NCBI RefSeq assembly: GCF_947077765.1
Contig: NZ_CAMTTF010000001.1
Span: forward strand, 1,028,818-1,092,817
Length of the DNA: 64,000 bases
DNA from: Salinibacter grassmerensis
GTDB lineage: Bacteria > Bacteroidota > Rhodothermia > Rhodothermales > Salinibacteraceae
Direction: 5' to 3'
In this document: in pieces, positions 17,688-26,932 of the stretch
Layout of the letters: each line of letters opens with the position of its first letter
Position numbering within the stretch: the stretch's first letter is position 1
The notes under the pieces: generated by a model
Databases searched by the model: none
Seen by the model: the letters and a program-made list of their open reading frames with translations, nothing else
What the model was told of the DNA's origin: nothing
Translations under genes and position numbers: made by a program

Positions 17688-18332
17688 ATGACTGTCGCAG
17701 TCATCGGTGCCCACGGCGGCATCGGCCGCCGCCTCCTCCCGCGCCTTGACGAGGCGGGCCACAATCCCATTGGCGTCGTTCGCTCCGAGAACCAGTTTGC
17801 GACGATCCGTGACCGCGGGGCCGAGCCGCGGCTTGGGGATCTGGAAGCGGAGTTTGGGCCGGCCCTAGATGGGGCCGACGCGGTCGTCTTTACGGCGGGC
17901 GCCGGCGGGAGTACGGGCTGGGACAAGACGATTCTGATTGATCTGTGGGGGGCGGAGCGGGCGGTGGCGGCCTGTGAAGAGCGCGGCATCGATCGGTTCG
18001 TCATGGTCAGCTCGCGGGGCGCGGGCGATCCGGAGTCGCGCCAGGGTCCCATCAAGCCCTACATCGTGGCCAAGCACGTCGCCGACCGTACGCTTCAGCG
18101 GTCGTTGCTTGACGAGACGATCCTCCGCCCCACCCGGCTTACAGACGAGGACGGCACCGGCCGCGTCGCGGCCCACGTCGACACAGACCCCGACACAGGC
18201 GACCCCATTCCGCGGGCCGATGTGGCACAGGCTGTGGTCGAGTGTCTCGATCAGGACATTACCATCGGGCACGCCATCACACTGTACGGCGGCGACACGC
18301 CGATTGCGGAGGCGTTTCAGGAGGCCCTCTGA
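17688..18332 (+). CDS. NAD(P)-binding atypical SDR (NmrA/YwnB-like)
   Basis: 214 aa with an N-terminal Rossmann nucleotide-binding motif GAHGGIGRRLLPRL (G-x-x-G-x-x-G) directly after the first beta strand. The second strand is followed by a conserved-type GVVRSENQ segment, and FVMVSSRGAGDPES marks the fourth strand. The YIVAKHVAD helix lies where the Tyr-x-x-x-Lys of classical SDRs would be. Related proteins are flavin reductases, redox sensors or nucleoside-diphosphate-sugar epimerase-like proteins; the substrate here is unknown. Confidence 0.85.
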   Translation: MTVAVIGAHGGIGRRLLPRLDEAGHNPIGVVRSENQFATIRDRGAEPRLGDLEAEFGPALDGADAVVFTAGAGGSTGWDKTILIDLWGAERAVAACEERGIDRFVMVSSRGAGDPESRQGPIKPYIVAKHVADRTLQRSLLDETILRPTRLTDEDGTGRVAAHVDTDPDTGDPIPRADVAQAVVECLDQDITIGHAITLYGGDTPIAEAFQEAL

Positions 18333-18617
18333 TCAAGGTGACGGGGGAGGGCAGGGGCCTCGTGTTTCGCGGTGAGAGGCCTCTCATAGCGAGAAGACGC
18401 TGTGCGTCTCTCCGCTTTCAGTCCACACTATTCCTGCTACGACTGCTTCTCGACACAGGCAAAACCCCTTCTGGAGACTGGGAGTGACACCGGAACTCTC
18501 AGGGACGAGGAAACTGAAGGACAACCAATGTATCTGGGCCAGCCTCGACAGAGAGATGGCCTGTGCTCAAGACTGTCACCGACTGCATTTTTTTCTTCTC
18601 CGAATCGCCTCCACGTG

Positions 18618-19466
18618 ATGGATAGGATGTACGACACCCTACGGACCGTAGCTAAAAGTGCAGTTCCGGACCGTGCACTTGCACTGGTGAACAGAGGGGT
18701 CGTCCAGTTCAACCGACTTGCAACCGAAAGCCCGTTTGGGGAAGACGGACCGGCCTTGCTCGTGCACTGCTGCCACCATCGGAGCGGTACCGTGTGGTTT
18801 ACCCGGGTGCTGTCAACGATTGCCCGGCAGTATGGTCTTCGCTTTCAAGAAGCAGAGCAAGCCGCATTGGAAGCGTCCACGGAGGTGTTTTTGCAGGATC
18901 ACAGCCGCATCGACCGGTCGGCCCTTCCGCCGTACCGTGGTTCTCATATGATCCGGGATCCTCGTGACATGGTCGTGTCCGGGTATCACTATCATCTTTG
19001 GACGGAGGAGGGGTGGGCTCACAAGCCCCGTGAGAAGTACGACGGAAAGAGTTTCCGGGAGGCCCTGAACAGCGTGGGGAAGAAGCGAGGGATGATTTTG
19101 GAAATGGAGCGCTTCTGTGAAGAAGACCTTCAGGACATGCTCCGCTGGAGGTATGGCGACCCGGCATTCCTAGAGCTGAAGTATGAAGACGTAATCGCCG
19201 ACGAGGCCTCTCATTTTCAAAACCTGTTCGAGCACTACGGCTTCCACGACGAGGCTTTGAAGGTCGGGTTGGATGTCGCTCGGTACTACAGCTTCCAGAA
19301 CCTTTCCGGTCGTAATTTTGGCGAGGTCGAAGAAGAGTCCCACCTCCGATCGGGGCGGACGAGTCAGTGGGAGGACCACTTCGACGACGAGTTGAAAGAT
19401 CGTTTTAAAGAGTTAGCCGGCAATGCGGTCGTTCAACTGGGCTACGAGGAGGACAATGACTGGTGA
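18618..19466 (+). CDS. P-loop sulfotransferase 1
   Basis: 282 aa from the ATG at 18618. The 5'-phosphosulfate loop is HHRSGTVWFTRVL (residues 53-65) and the 3'-phosphate site is MIRDPRDMVVSGYHYH (111-126), so PAPS binding is likely. The C-terminal part keeps a helix with YEDVIADEASHFQNLF and HLRSGRTSQWEDHF, which matches the eukaryotic-type RKG-x-x-x-W(K)-x-x-F end motif of sulfotransferases. It is probably a carbohydrate or lipid O-sulfotransferase. The gene begins the glycan island and is convergent with sulfotransferase 2. Confidence 0.88.
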   Translation: MDRMYDTLRTVAKSAVPDRALALVNRGVVQFNRLATESPFGEDGPALLVHCCHHRSGTVWFTRVLSTIARQYGLRFQEAEQAALEASTEVFLQDHSRIDRSALPPYRGSHMIRDPRDMVVSGYHYHLWTEEGWAHKPREKYDGKSFREALNSVGKKRGMILEMERFCEEDLQDMLRWRYGDPAFLELKYEDVIADEASHFQNLFEHYGFHDEALKVGLDVARYYSFQNLSGRNFGEVEEESHLRSGRTSQWEDHFDDELKDRFKELAGNAVVQLGYEEDNDW

Positions 19467-19516
19467 CGAAGTGCTCTGTCTCCTCACGAATGTGATTCAG
19501 TGCTTCGGAGCTACCT

Positions 19517-20383
19517 CTAGTCCCCCTTCCCTGCAGAAGCCCTGGCATACACCTCAAGCCCAAGGTCGTGTAGATAAGTGTAGGTTGGGGCAAACTCCTC
19601 CCGTAGCTGTGCCTCCATCTCAGGGGATAAGGCTTCCGTTTTGGCACTGGCTTTTCCCAGAAGACGAAGTAGCGCTAGCTTGGCCTGTCGGGCCACGGTG
19701 CTCCCCAGCAGCCAACGATAGGCCCATGGAAAACAGCGGCGCAGAGGCCGAACGGTAGAGCGATATACGGCGCGAAAGGCTGGGCTGCCCGTCGGATTCT
19801 CAGGCTGGTCGTCTGCCTCCGGGCGGGGGGCGTGTGGCAGGTCAAGGAAGTGCAGAAGCCCTGCCCAGAATGCACCCGGATCTGCTCGTCCCGCCTCCAG
19901 GCTCACGACCTTGAACTGATCCGCTCCGAATCGACCGGCGTATGCCGGAAGGGTCTCTTCGTAGTGACTGGTGTCGATGAGGTACCTGCGATTAGAGAGC
20001 GCCTCCGATAAAGAGGTGGCCTCGTCGATGAGGCCGAGCTGCTTATTGTACCGAAATTGGGACAGCAGGCGTTGAATCGGATCGCGGACGATCGCTAATA
20101 TCTTGGCATCCGGGTTGTAGTCCTGAATCTCGTCGGCCGTCGCTGCGCTTTTGTAGTACATCACCGTGGCGTCGCCGAAGTACCGATAGTTTTGATCGAA
20201 AGGAAAGTGACGGTGATACGCCTCCAGAGATTCGGGACGTTCCTCATTGGGCCCTTCATCGCCAAAGTAATAAAGCTCTTTCGCGTCCGCCATGAACACG
20301 TCAGGATGGTGGTTGAGCAGGTAGTAGAGCCAGCTCGTCCCGGCCTTGTTCACACCGATGATAAAGAGATTGACCCGGTTCAT
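19517..20383 (-). CDS. P-loop sulfotransferase 2 (heparan-type)
   Basis: 288 aa from the ATG at 20383. The N-terminus IIGVNKAGTSWLYYLLNHHP has the Lys-Ala-Gly-Thr 5'-phosphosulfate loop of the heparan/N-deacetylase-type sulfotransferases. ILAIVRDPIQRLLSQF (95-110) provides the 3'-phosphate Arg and Ser. The ELYYF segment after the first helix is also a hallmark of this branch. Substrates of this type are usually polysaccharide chains. The ATG at 20407 is possible but adds eight unremarkable residues. Confidence 0.9.
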   Translation of the reverse strand: MNRVNLFIIGVNKAGTSWLYYLLNHHPDVFMADAKELYYFGDEGPNEERPESLEAYHRHFPFDQNYRYFGDATVMYYKSAATADEIQDYNPDAKILAIVRDPIQRLLSQFRYNKQLGLIDEATSLSEALSNRRYLIDTSHYEETLPAYAGRFGADQFKVVSLEAGRADPGAFWAGLLHFLDLPHAPRPEADDQPENPTGSPAFRAVYRSTVRPLRRCFPWAYRWLLGSTVARQAKLALLRLLGKASAKTEALSPEMEAQLREEFAPTYTYLHDLGLEVYARASAGKGD

Positions 20384-20487
20384 AGAATTGAAAAGCGAAG
20401 TGTGCAATGAAGAAGTACCGGGGAGGAGAGGTTAGCGGGACGACCTGTCCCGGGATTGTGCGCTGAGCAGCGGCACGTAGAAGGCGT

Positions 20488-20960
20488 TCACGGACGCGCA
20501 GTTCGGTACGGCCAGGACCAGGGTACCAGTAGGGTGAAGAGGATCCGCCTCAGCTCTGCGATAATTTCGGATAGCTCCAGCACGTCCCAGAGTGTGATAA
20601 CGTCGAAGTGGCTGGACGACAGATCGTGGATGTGCTCTGGTGGCTCCACCGCAAGTCCGTGCGTTGCAGAAATCACTTCCTGCGCTCCCGCGTCGGGCTC
20701 AAGTCCGAGGGCCTCCTATCCGCGCGAGCGGTGGTGCGTCAGGACCTCCCCTGTTCCGCACTCAAAGTCGAGCAGGCAGCCAGTAGGCGTGTCGAACAAG
20801 ATGTCGACGAGTCCCTGACTGGTATCCCAGGGGAGGAGTCTTCACTTCCGTAGTACCGTGCAATTTCATAATTGCTGGACTGCGGGCTTGTGAAACGGAA
20901 CCCACGGGCGGCGCATTCCACAGGGTCGAGGGATCTCCCCGAAACGGTGTGATCTTGGCA
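20488..20960 (-). pseudogene. decayed class I SAM methyltransferase
   Basis: Reading leftward in three frames gives consecutive pieces of one methyltransferase. They are GFRFTSPQSSNYEIARYYGS, then (shifted) LVDILFDTPTGCLLDFECGT with GEVL, then after an in-frame stop EALGLEPDAGAQ, and finally HFDVITLWDVLELSEIIAEL. These match, in order, the pre-fold helix, SAM motif I (normally DxGCGTG; here one Gly is Glu), motif II and the FDVIT-x-x-(D/E)VLEH motif IV. At least one frameshift, one stop and a missing C-terminus make it non-functional. It was probably part of the glycan cluster. Confidence 0.8.
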
Positions 20961-21262
20961 CGTCTTGAACGGTCGATGGTGATCGCCATGACATGAAGAG
21001 ACAGTGATCGAGGCCGTCCACTGGGGCTGCGAGGAACGGATGTGGATGGAAAGGCGGAAGTATGAGAGCACTAGCAGATTGAGGCCAAGCAGGTTCCGGT
21101 ATGGAGACCCAACGCCACGACACGTCGACAGTCTTGTCCCCTTCCCCCGACCCGTCTTGCCGGAACAGCGAAATAGACCGACCGTTTTGAGACGGCTTGT
21201 CGAATTAAGTCGGGCCCCTCAGCCCACGGTCTCGCCTCGACTGCGTCAGCAGCCCATCTCAC

Positions 21263-23800
21263 ATGGCTTCCTCCGCCCAGACGCCCATCCCGCGCACCGC
21301 ACAGGCCGATACGTTCTGGACGCGGCTCTCACCGACGATACGACACGCGGGCTGCCTCGGAATTCTGCTGGTGGTGGCCCTCGCCTTCTACGCCCCCGCT
21401 GTCTTCGAGGGAAAAAACATTCAAGGCACCGACAGCATCACCTTTCGGGCCAACGCACAGGTGACGGTAGAGCATCACCAAAAGACGGGAGAGTGGGCCC
21501 GCTGGGCCCCCAACGTGTTCAGTGGGACGCCCTACATCAACGAGCAGATCTCTGTCCTACAGCTTGACGATGTGGTAAACCTGGTCCGCGGTGCTGTGTG
21601 GCCGGTGTCCTTCCTGTTTTTGCTTATGGCGGGTGTCTACCTGCTCGTCTTCTACCTAACACGGAACCATCTCTCAGGGCTCTTATCGGGGCTTGCCTTT
21701 GGGTTTACAACGTACATCCCCATCATCATTGGGGTGGGGCACGGGACCAAGTTCGTAGCACTGGCCTACGCGCCCTACGTTGTGCTGGCCTTCGTGTATA
21801 CTCTTCGGAATCCGTCGCTTCTGGGAGGGGGGCTGTTTGCGGGGGCGCTGGCCCTCCAGCTGCGGGCCAATCACCCGCAGATTGTGTTCTACACGGGAAT
21901 GCTCCTTCTCCTATGGTGGATTGTGGAAGCCATTGGGGCCTGGCGGGAGAATCGAGTGCCGGAGTTGGCCACATCCACCGGTTGGCTTGCGCTGGGGACC
22001 GTGCTGAGCCTCGCCATGGCCGCGGAGCCATACTTGGCCCGGTACCAGTACAAACAGTACTCGGTACGAGGGGCAGCGGCGGCTGTAAACGGCGGCGAAG
22101 CGGGTGGTGGGGGCATGGGCTGGACGGCGGCCATGCGGTGGAGTCACGGGCCGAAAGAACTGTTTACATTCGTGGTCGCGGATGCATTTGGCGGTGGCGG
22201 GCAAACGTACTGGGGTCCCAAGACCTTCACAGAGGGGCCGCATTACGTCGGCGGGGTCGTCATGGCTCTTGCGGGGCTTGCCGTGTGGCGGGTGCGCACC
22301 TGGCTGGTCTGGGGCCTTGGGTTCGGCGTGCTCGGCACGGCGCTCTTCGCACTGGGCAAGTACGCCGCGTGGCTCAACTGGCCGATGTTTCAGTACTTTC
22401 CGTTTTTCGATGCCTTTCGGGCACCAGAAATGTGGCTGAGCGTTACGGCCCTCACCTTAGTTGTCCTGGCTGGTATCGGTCTGGATTACGCGCTGCGCCG
22501 AGAAGAGCGGCAGGGACGACGAATGCAGTCCTCCGATCCCCGGCAGCGTCCCCTTCTCATCGCATTTGGGGCCGTGTTCGGGACCGTGGCATTGGTCTGG
22601 CTTGCCCCCAACACGTTCTTCGACTTCGAGAAGCCCAACGAGCAGCAACGCATTCGCCAGGCCCTGCTCCGCCAGAATCCGAATGTCTCGCCCCAAAATC
22701 CGCGTGTGCAGAAGGCGGTGCAGCAGCAGATGCAGAAGCTCAAAACGCAGCGACGTGACGCCTTCACGACCGATACGCAGCGGACGATGCTTTTCCTTGT
22801 TCTGGCCGCTGGGGTGCTCGTGCTGTACCGCCGCGAGACCCTTCCGGCGTGGGGAGCAGGTCTGGTGATCGTGGCGATCGTGGGCATCGACCTCTGGGGG
22901 GTCGACGCACGCTACATGGGGGACGAACGCTATTCGTCCCAAGACGTGAGGCAGTCCATTCCCACGTACCAGTTCGATCAGTTCATCAAGAAGAAGCAGC
23001 AGCAGGCTGGGGGACTGGGCCACTTCCGTGTCCTTTCTCTGGTGGAGGGAGACCCGACGAGCAAAGCACGTCCCTCCTACCACTATGAAAATGTAGGGGG
23101 ATACCACGGGGCCAAGCTGCAACGCTATCAACACTACCTCGATCACATCCTGCAGGTAAACGGCTCGGGCCCACCGAACGAGAACGCGCTCGATCTCATG
23201 AACACCCGTTATATCGTGGCCCGTCAGCAGATGCCGGGCACCGAGGTGGCCTACCGCAGTCCGAAGTCGGGTGTGCTGGTGCTCGAGAACAACGACGCCC
23301 TGCCGCGCGGATTCCTCGTGGGACAAACGGAGGTCGTTGACGCCCCGAAACAGACCTGGTCGCGGCTGCGCTCTCCGTCGTTCAACCCGCGTCAGACCGC
23401 CCTCCTCCCAGCCCCCCTCGACCAGCCGGTCAGGCCCATCGACAGCAACAGCACGGCCGAGGTGGTCGTAGAGAACTACGAGCCTGAAGAGATCCGGTGG
23501 ACCGTAGAGACGAATGCGCCCCGCTTCTTCGTGGCGAGCGAGGTATACTACCCGGCCGGCTGGAATGCGTACCTAGATGGAGAACAGGTGCCCATTCAGC
23601 GCACTAACTACCTGCTTCGCGGCGTGCACGTCCCGGAGGGGGAGCACACATTGGAGATGCGGTTTGAGCCGAAGGCGGATCGATATGGCACCCGGATCGC
23701 GTGGGCGAGCACGATCTTTGTCTACGGAGGGGTCTTTGCACTCGTCGGCTTGCGGGTGCGCCGGCAGAGACGCGCGGACGCCGACGATGAAGAGGCGTGA
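21263..23800 (+). CDS. YfhO-family polytopic membrane protein
   Basis: 845 aa. About twelve hydrophobic helices occupy residues 30-430 and 505-545, with a large first extracytoplasmic loop (KNIQGTDSITFRANAQVTVE, WAPNVFSGTPYINEQISVLQ). The C-terminal 300 residues form a beta-rich outside domain ending with one more helix (SEVYYPAGWNAYLDGEQVPI is the typical YfhO domain motif). YfhO proteins resemble GT-C glycosyltransferases and in Gram-positives help glycosylate lipoteichoic acid. Here a role in decorating a lipid-linked surface glycan fits the neighbours but is inferred. Confidence 0.88.
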   Translation: MASSAQTPIPRTAQADTFWTRLSPTIRHAGCLGILLVVALAFYAPAVFEGKNIQGTDSITFRANAQVTVEHHQKTGEWARWAPNVFSGTPYINEQISVLQLDDVVNLVRGAVWPVSFLFLLMAGVYLLVFYLTRNHLSGLLSGLAFGFTTYIPIIIGVGHGTKFVALAYAPYVVLAFVYTLRNPSLLGGGLFAGALALQLRANHPQIVFYTGMLLLLWWIVEAIGAWRENRVPELATSTGWLALGTVLSLAMAAEPYLARYQYKQYSVRGAAAAVNGGEAGGGGMGWTAAMRWSHGPKELFTFVVADAFGGGGQTYWGPKTFTEGPHYVGGVVMALAGLAVWRVRTWLVWGLGFGVLGTALFALGKYAAWLNWPMFQYFPFFDAFRAPEMWLSVTALTLVVLAGIGLDYALRREERQGRRMQSSDPRQRPLLIAFGAVFGTVALVWLAPNTFFDFEKPNEQQRIRQALLRQNPNVSPQNPRVQKAVQQQMQKLKTQRRDAFTTDTQRTMLFLVLAAGVLVLYRRETLPAWGAGLVIVAIVGIDLWGVDARYMGDERYSSQDVRQSIPTYQFDQFIKKKQQQAGGLGHFRVLSLVEGDPTSKARPSYHYENVGGYHGAKLQRYQHYLDHILQVNGSGPPNENALDLMNTRYIVARQQMPGTEVAYRSPKSGVLVLENNDALPRGFLVGQTEVVDAPKQTWSRLRSPSFNPRQTALLPAPLDQPVRPIDSNSTAEVVVENYEPEEIRWTVETNAPRFFVASEVYYPAGWNAYLDGEQVPIQRTNYLLRGVHVPEGEHTLEMRFEPKADRYGTRIAWASTIFVYGGVFALVGLRVRRQRRADADDEEA

Positions 23801-23826
23801 TGAGGTGCCGCAAGTGAGCTGGATGG

Positions 23827-24756
23827 CTATCTCGGGGTTGCGGGCTTGTCGTAGCCGCATTCCCGAAGCGTCGGAGCGATCGCCTCTTCGAGACGCTCAA
23901 TCTGCTCCGCCCCGAGCCGCGTCTGCCACGTCGTTTGGGGCGGGCGCACCTTGTTCAGATGTCTTCGATTTTCCCCCGCGAAGAAGTTCTCGGTGGGCAG
24001 AGAGGCGGTGGAAAACACGCGACGGAGTACTTGGCCTGGGGCATCAAGAAGAGACTCGTAGTGAACCTCCAGGTAGTGTTCCTCGGGAAAACGGCCGATG
24101 TCGGCTCGAATTTGACCAATGCACTGGTTCCACGTCCACGCAGCCTGTTCAATGGGGGGGGCCGACTGAACGGACTTCCAGCCAGGAGGGCGCACGCCCC
24201 ACCACTTGTGGAGTCCGCCGCTTTCCCGGCGCCGTTTGAGAATGGAGGCCGCAACGGCCCGGCCGTCCCGAATTAAGTGAATGATGTATGCTTGTGGAAA
24301 CAGGGCATGGAGAAATTGGAGACGAAAGGCATTTTTGGGAGTCTTCCATACGAGCTGAGGACGGTCGTGATACCTCCGATGCCAGTGCACGACATCGTGG
24401 AGGTACTCGCGAGTGGCGGAAGTCACGTTTTCCGCCGTGGCCCGGTGGTCCTCGGCGGGCGGGAGCGCCCGGTCCCAGATGGCGTGCCCCTCATGGGTCT
24501 CAAAGGTTGAGGATAGCCCAAGAGAGCCGTCGTATGGACCGCGCAAGAGTGGGGGCAAAACAGCATTGGGGAGGCGATGCAGGACCCATTCGATGGGCCA
24601 CGCAGCCGAAGGAGGGACGCGTCGGAACCACGGCTTGCCACACACCCCGTTGCTAAAAGGGGTGATCCAGGCTACCTGAGGGTGAAGCCGGACCAGCTGG
24701 TGTAGTATTCCCGTCCCCGATCGCGGACAGCCGACAATGAAAATGGGACGATCCAT
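23827..24756 (-). CDS. P-loop sulfotransferase 3
   Basis: 309 aa. The N-terminal loop FIVGCPRSGTGILHQLVRLH (residues 6-25) is the PAPS 5'-phosphosulfate site. IIHLIRDGRAVAASILKRR gives the 3'-phosphate Arg and Ser. LVWKTPKNAFRLQFLHALFP precedes it and is the usual active-site neighbourhood of the Sulfotransfer_3 family. It is convergent with the YfhO-type gene (26 bp gap). A long inverted repeat sits upstream of its start. Confidence 0.9.
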   Translation of the reverse strand: MDRPIFIVGCPRSGTGILHQLVRLHPQVAWITPFSNGVCGKPWFRRVPPSAAWPIEWVLHRLPNAVLPPLLRGPYDGSLGLSSTFETHEGHAIWDRALPPAEDHRATAENVTSATREYLHDVVHWHRRYHDRPQLVWKTPKNAFRLQFLHALFPQAYIIHLIRDGRAVAASILKRRRESGGLHKWWGVRPPGWKSVQSAPPIEQAAWTWNQCIGQIRADIGRFPEEHYLEVHYESLLDAPGQVLRRVFSTASLPTENFFAGENRRHLNKVRPPQTTWQTRLGAEQIERLEEAIAPTLRECGYDKPATPR

Positions 24757-24827
24757 GGACTAGCGCGGTGAGACGTCAGGATAACGCTCAGGACAGTACG
24801 AAAATGGGGGAGCTCTTCGCGCTACCA

Positions 24828-24866
24828 AAACAGTGCCCACGGCGGCCCGGCTCGGGGGCACTGTTT
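24828..24866. repeat. 11-bp perfect inverted repeat upstream of sulfotransferase 3
   Basis: AAACAGTGCCC pairs exactly with GGGCACTGTTT across a 17-nt GC-rich spacer. It lies 72 nt upstream of the start at 24756. On either strand it could be an operator or a leader hairpin. It is not followed by a proper T-run. The flanking 24885-24905 stretch is AT-rich. Confidence 0.5.
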
Positions 24867-25006
24867 GCGTAGAGCAGTTTTGCAACCTTTGTTTAAATTT
24901 ACTTACCCCCGGCCGATTCCCCGCCGAATGTTCGCCCCCACTTTGTTTTAGGAGACTTTAAACGAGTTGCTACTGATGTTCGGAGAGAGTAGCGGTCAGG
25001 AATCTA

Positions 25007-26053
25007 TTGGGGCTCTATCCAACGTTGGCATTTGGGACCGTGGTCCGGGCGGCTCCGATTGCCGAAGGGGAAGAGTTGGCACTCCTCGACTGGGATTCAA
25101 AAGCGGTGGAGACGACCGTTCCTATTCGCCCCCCCCCCCCCCCCATCGAGGAGGACCCGAATCCGCGAGGCCACGCGCGCGGATGCCGGGGCGTCCGGCA
25201 GGTAGATGGGCATCTGGTCGCGTCCACGTACCACACGCTCGAACTATACGACCACCACCTTAATCAGATGTGTGCCATCAATGGGGGGGCTGATGGCGGG
25301 CCTCCACGAGATCGTCTTGACCGACCACGAGACGGTATGGGTGACATCCAAAGCGATCGATGCGGCGGTGGAGTACAATCTGGAGACAGGGGATCGGATT
25401 CGTGCATACTGGCCCCGAGAGATGGATGGTCTTCAGTCCGCCCTCGGCCTGCGTCCCCTAGATATCGATAAAAGTGCCGACAATCGGCTTCGGTTTCTTG
25501 ACCCGGCCGCAACGGACGATGAGAGTTACCTACATCTCGGCGCCGTCGATGTCCACGACGGCTCCCTGTACGCGCTGTTGAACTCGTATGGCGTGGCGGC
25601 CAACTTGACGAAAGAAGAAGTAATGCTTCGGCACGAGCGACCCCAGGGAGAGCACAATCCTATCATTGGGAACGGCGGGATCGTAGTCGTCAATGATACA
25701 TTCGGCAAGACCGTTCGGTTCTACAATTTGGATACTGGGCAGCTTCGGCGAACGATCTTACGGACTACGAGTGGGTCCGCGATCTCATTCGCTGGGAAGT
25801 TCCCATGTGCTGGAGGAAGGAGGCCTTGTGGAAGGCTGGGGGCATCAAGGGCTCGGTCGCGGAGCCGCTCTTCGTGCGGGGGCTCGCTCGTCGGGAAGAC
25901 ACGCTGTTCATTGGCGTCTCGCCTGCGTCCATCCTGCAGGTCGATGTGAAAACGGGGGCGCTGGTGGACGCATACCAGTACTCATCGAACGTCCACGCCT
26001 GTATTCACGGCCTCGCGGCTTTGAATGGCGCTGCATTTCAGTCGGAGTCGTGA
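25007..26053 (+). pseudogene. frameshifted beta-propeller-like protein
   Basis: Three overlapping frames give one continuous protein. The first part runs from YPTLAFGTVVRAAPIAEGEE to YHTLELYDHHLNQMCAIN. The second starts after a seven-G run at 25282-25288 with LHEIVLTDHETVWVTSKAID and ends near GKTVRFYNLDTGQLRRTIL. The third covers DYEWVRDLIRWEVPMC to ACIHGLAALNGAAFQSES. Repeating blocks of short strands (VWVTSKAIDAAVEYNLETGD, LFIGVSPASILQVDVKTGAL) suggest a six- or seven-bladed propeller. The family is not identified. The tail overlaps the convergent sulfotransferase 4 by 16 bp. Sequencing error in the G-run cannot be excluded for the first shift. Confidence 0.65.
25129..25144. repeat. 16-base poly-C tract
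   Basis: An uninterrupted run of 16 C (preceded by ATTCG) lies inside the first third of the broken propeller gene, where it encodes five prolines in the intact frame. Runs this long are hypermutable by slippage. Confidence 0.9.
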
Positions 26054-26865
26054 TCCGATCCTTCGTCTTCGTTGAGATATTTGGCGTACGGGGTGCCGTC
26101 GAGTCGCCGCGCAAGTTCGTCGTAGTTGGCCACACGGTCGCGGAGGGTAGATGGCGCGACTTTGCGGTAGCTGCTTTCGACTGGCCCCGATGCAATCTCC
26201 AGAAAGTCACAGACCAGATCGACCGTCGTCTGGTGGTCGTCCGCGTGGCGGATGTGTTCTTCGTATGTCAATGAGAGGTGGGGCACATCGGTGAGCAGTA
26301 TCTCTTCGTACCTCCGAAGGGCTTGGCTGCTTCGCAGCCATTCCAACACACGGTTGGGGTTTACATAGATGGCCGTCGGCTCGCCGCCCAGGTCAGACTT
26401 TTTCCGGTGAAACGTCTCGCGTCGCGCCCGGATGTTCGAGAGCGCGTGGCGCACCAGGTTTTCCCGATGGAGGTACAGGATCTGGAAGCCGTGGCCGTAG
26501 TGGAGGGTGCGGAGAAAGTTTTTGCGCCGTCCAGGGGGGCGCTGCACGTCTTTAATCTGATAACTGAGAACCTTGCAGCCGTACGCCTCTGCCGAACAGC
26601 CAGCAGCGCGGCCCAGGATGTGCCGGTAGGGGAAGGGCACGTAGTTATGGAGCACCTCCCCCGCGCATCGCAGCCCCGGCACATCGTCAAGCATGCTCAC
26701 GAGTGCCGTGGTCCCTGAGCGTCCTCGCCCGAACAAGACGAATCGTGTCTCGGGGAGCGGTTGGCCGGAAAGATAGCTCACCCCGGCCTGCAGGTGGCGA
26801 AATTGCTGGCGGGCGAACAGATACCGTCTTTTCAGGACGGTTTGCGCCGCATCGAGGATCGACAT
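26038..26865 (-). CDS. P-loop sulfotransferase 4
   Basis: 275 aa from the ATG at 26865. FVLFGRGRSGTTALVSMLDD (residues 42-61) is the 5'-phosphosulfate loop. The 3'-phosphate region reads ILYLHRENLVRHALSNI, in which the usual RDP is RE-N and the conserved Ser is kept. The Arg-rich downstream segment and LSLTYEEHIRHADDHQTTVD resemble Stf0/Sulfotransfer_3 proteins of actinobacteria and cyanobacteria. The start lies 68 nt after the flippase stop on the same strand, so they probably share a transcript. Confidence 0.87.
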   Translation of the reverse strand: MSILDAAQTVLKRRYLFARQQFRHLQAGVSYLSGQPLPETRFVLFGRGRSGTTALVSMLDDVPGLRCAGEVLHNYVPFPYRHILGRAAGCSAEAYGCKVLSYQIKDVQRPPGRRKNFLRTLHYGHGFQILYLHRENLVRHALSNIRARRETFHRKKSDLGGEPTAIYVNPNRVLEWLRSSQALRRYEEILLTDVPHLSLTYEEHIRHADDHQTTVDLVCDFLEIASGPVESSYRKVAPSTLRDRVANYDELARRLDGTPYAKYLNEDEGSDHDSD

Positions 26866-26932
26866 GGAGAGGGAGCGCTCGGGAGAAGCCGCGTCGTGTC
26901 TTGGCGGGCATAGGGCCCGTGGAGGACAGGGC

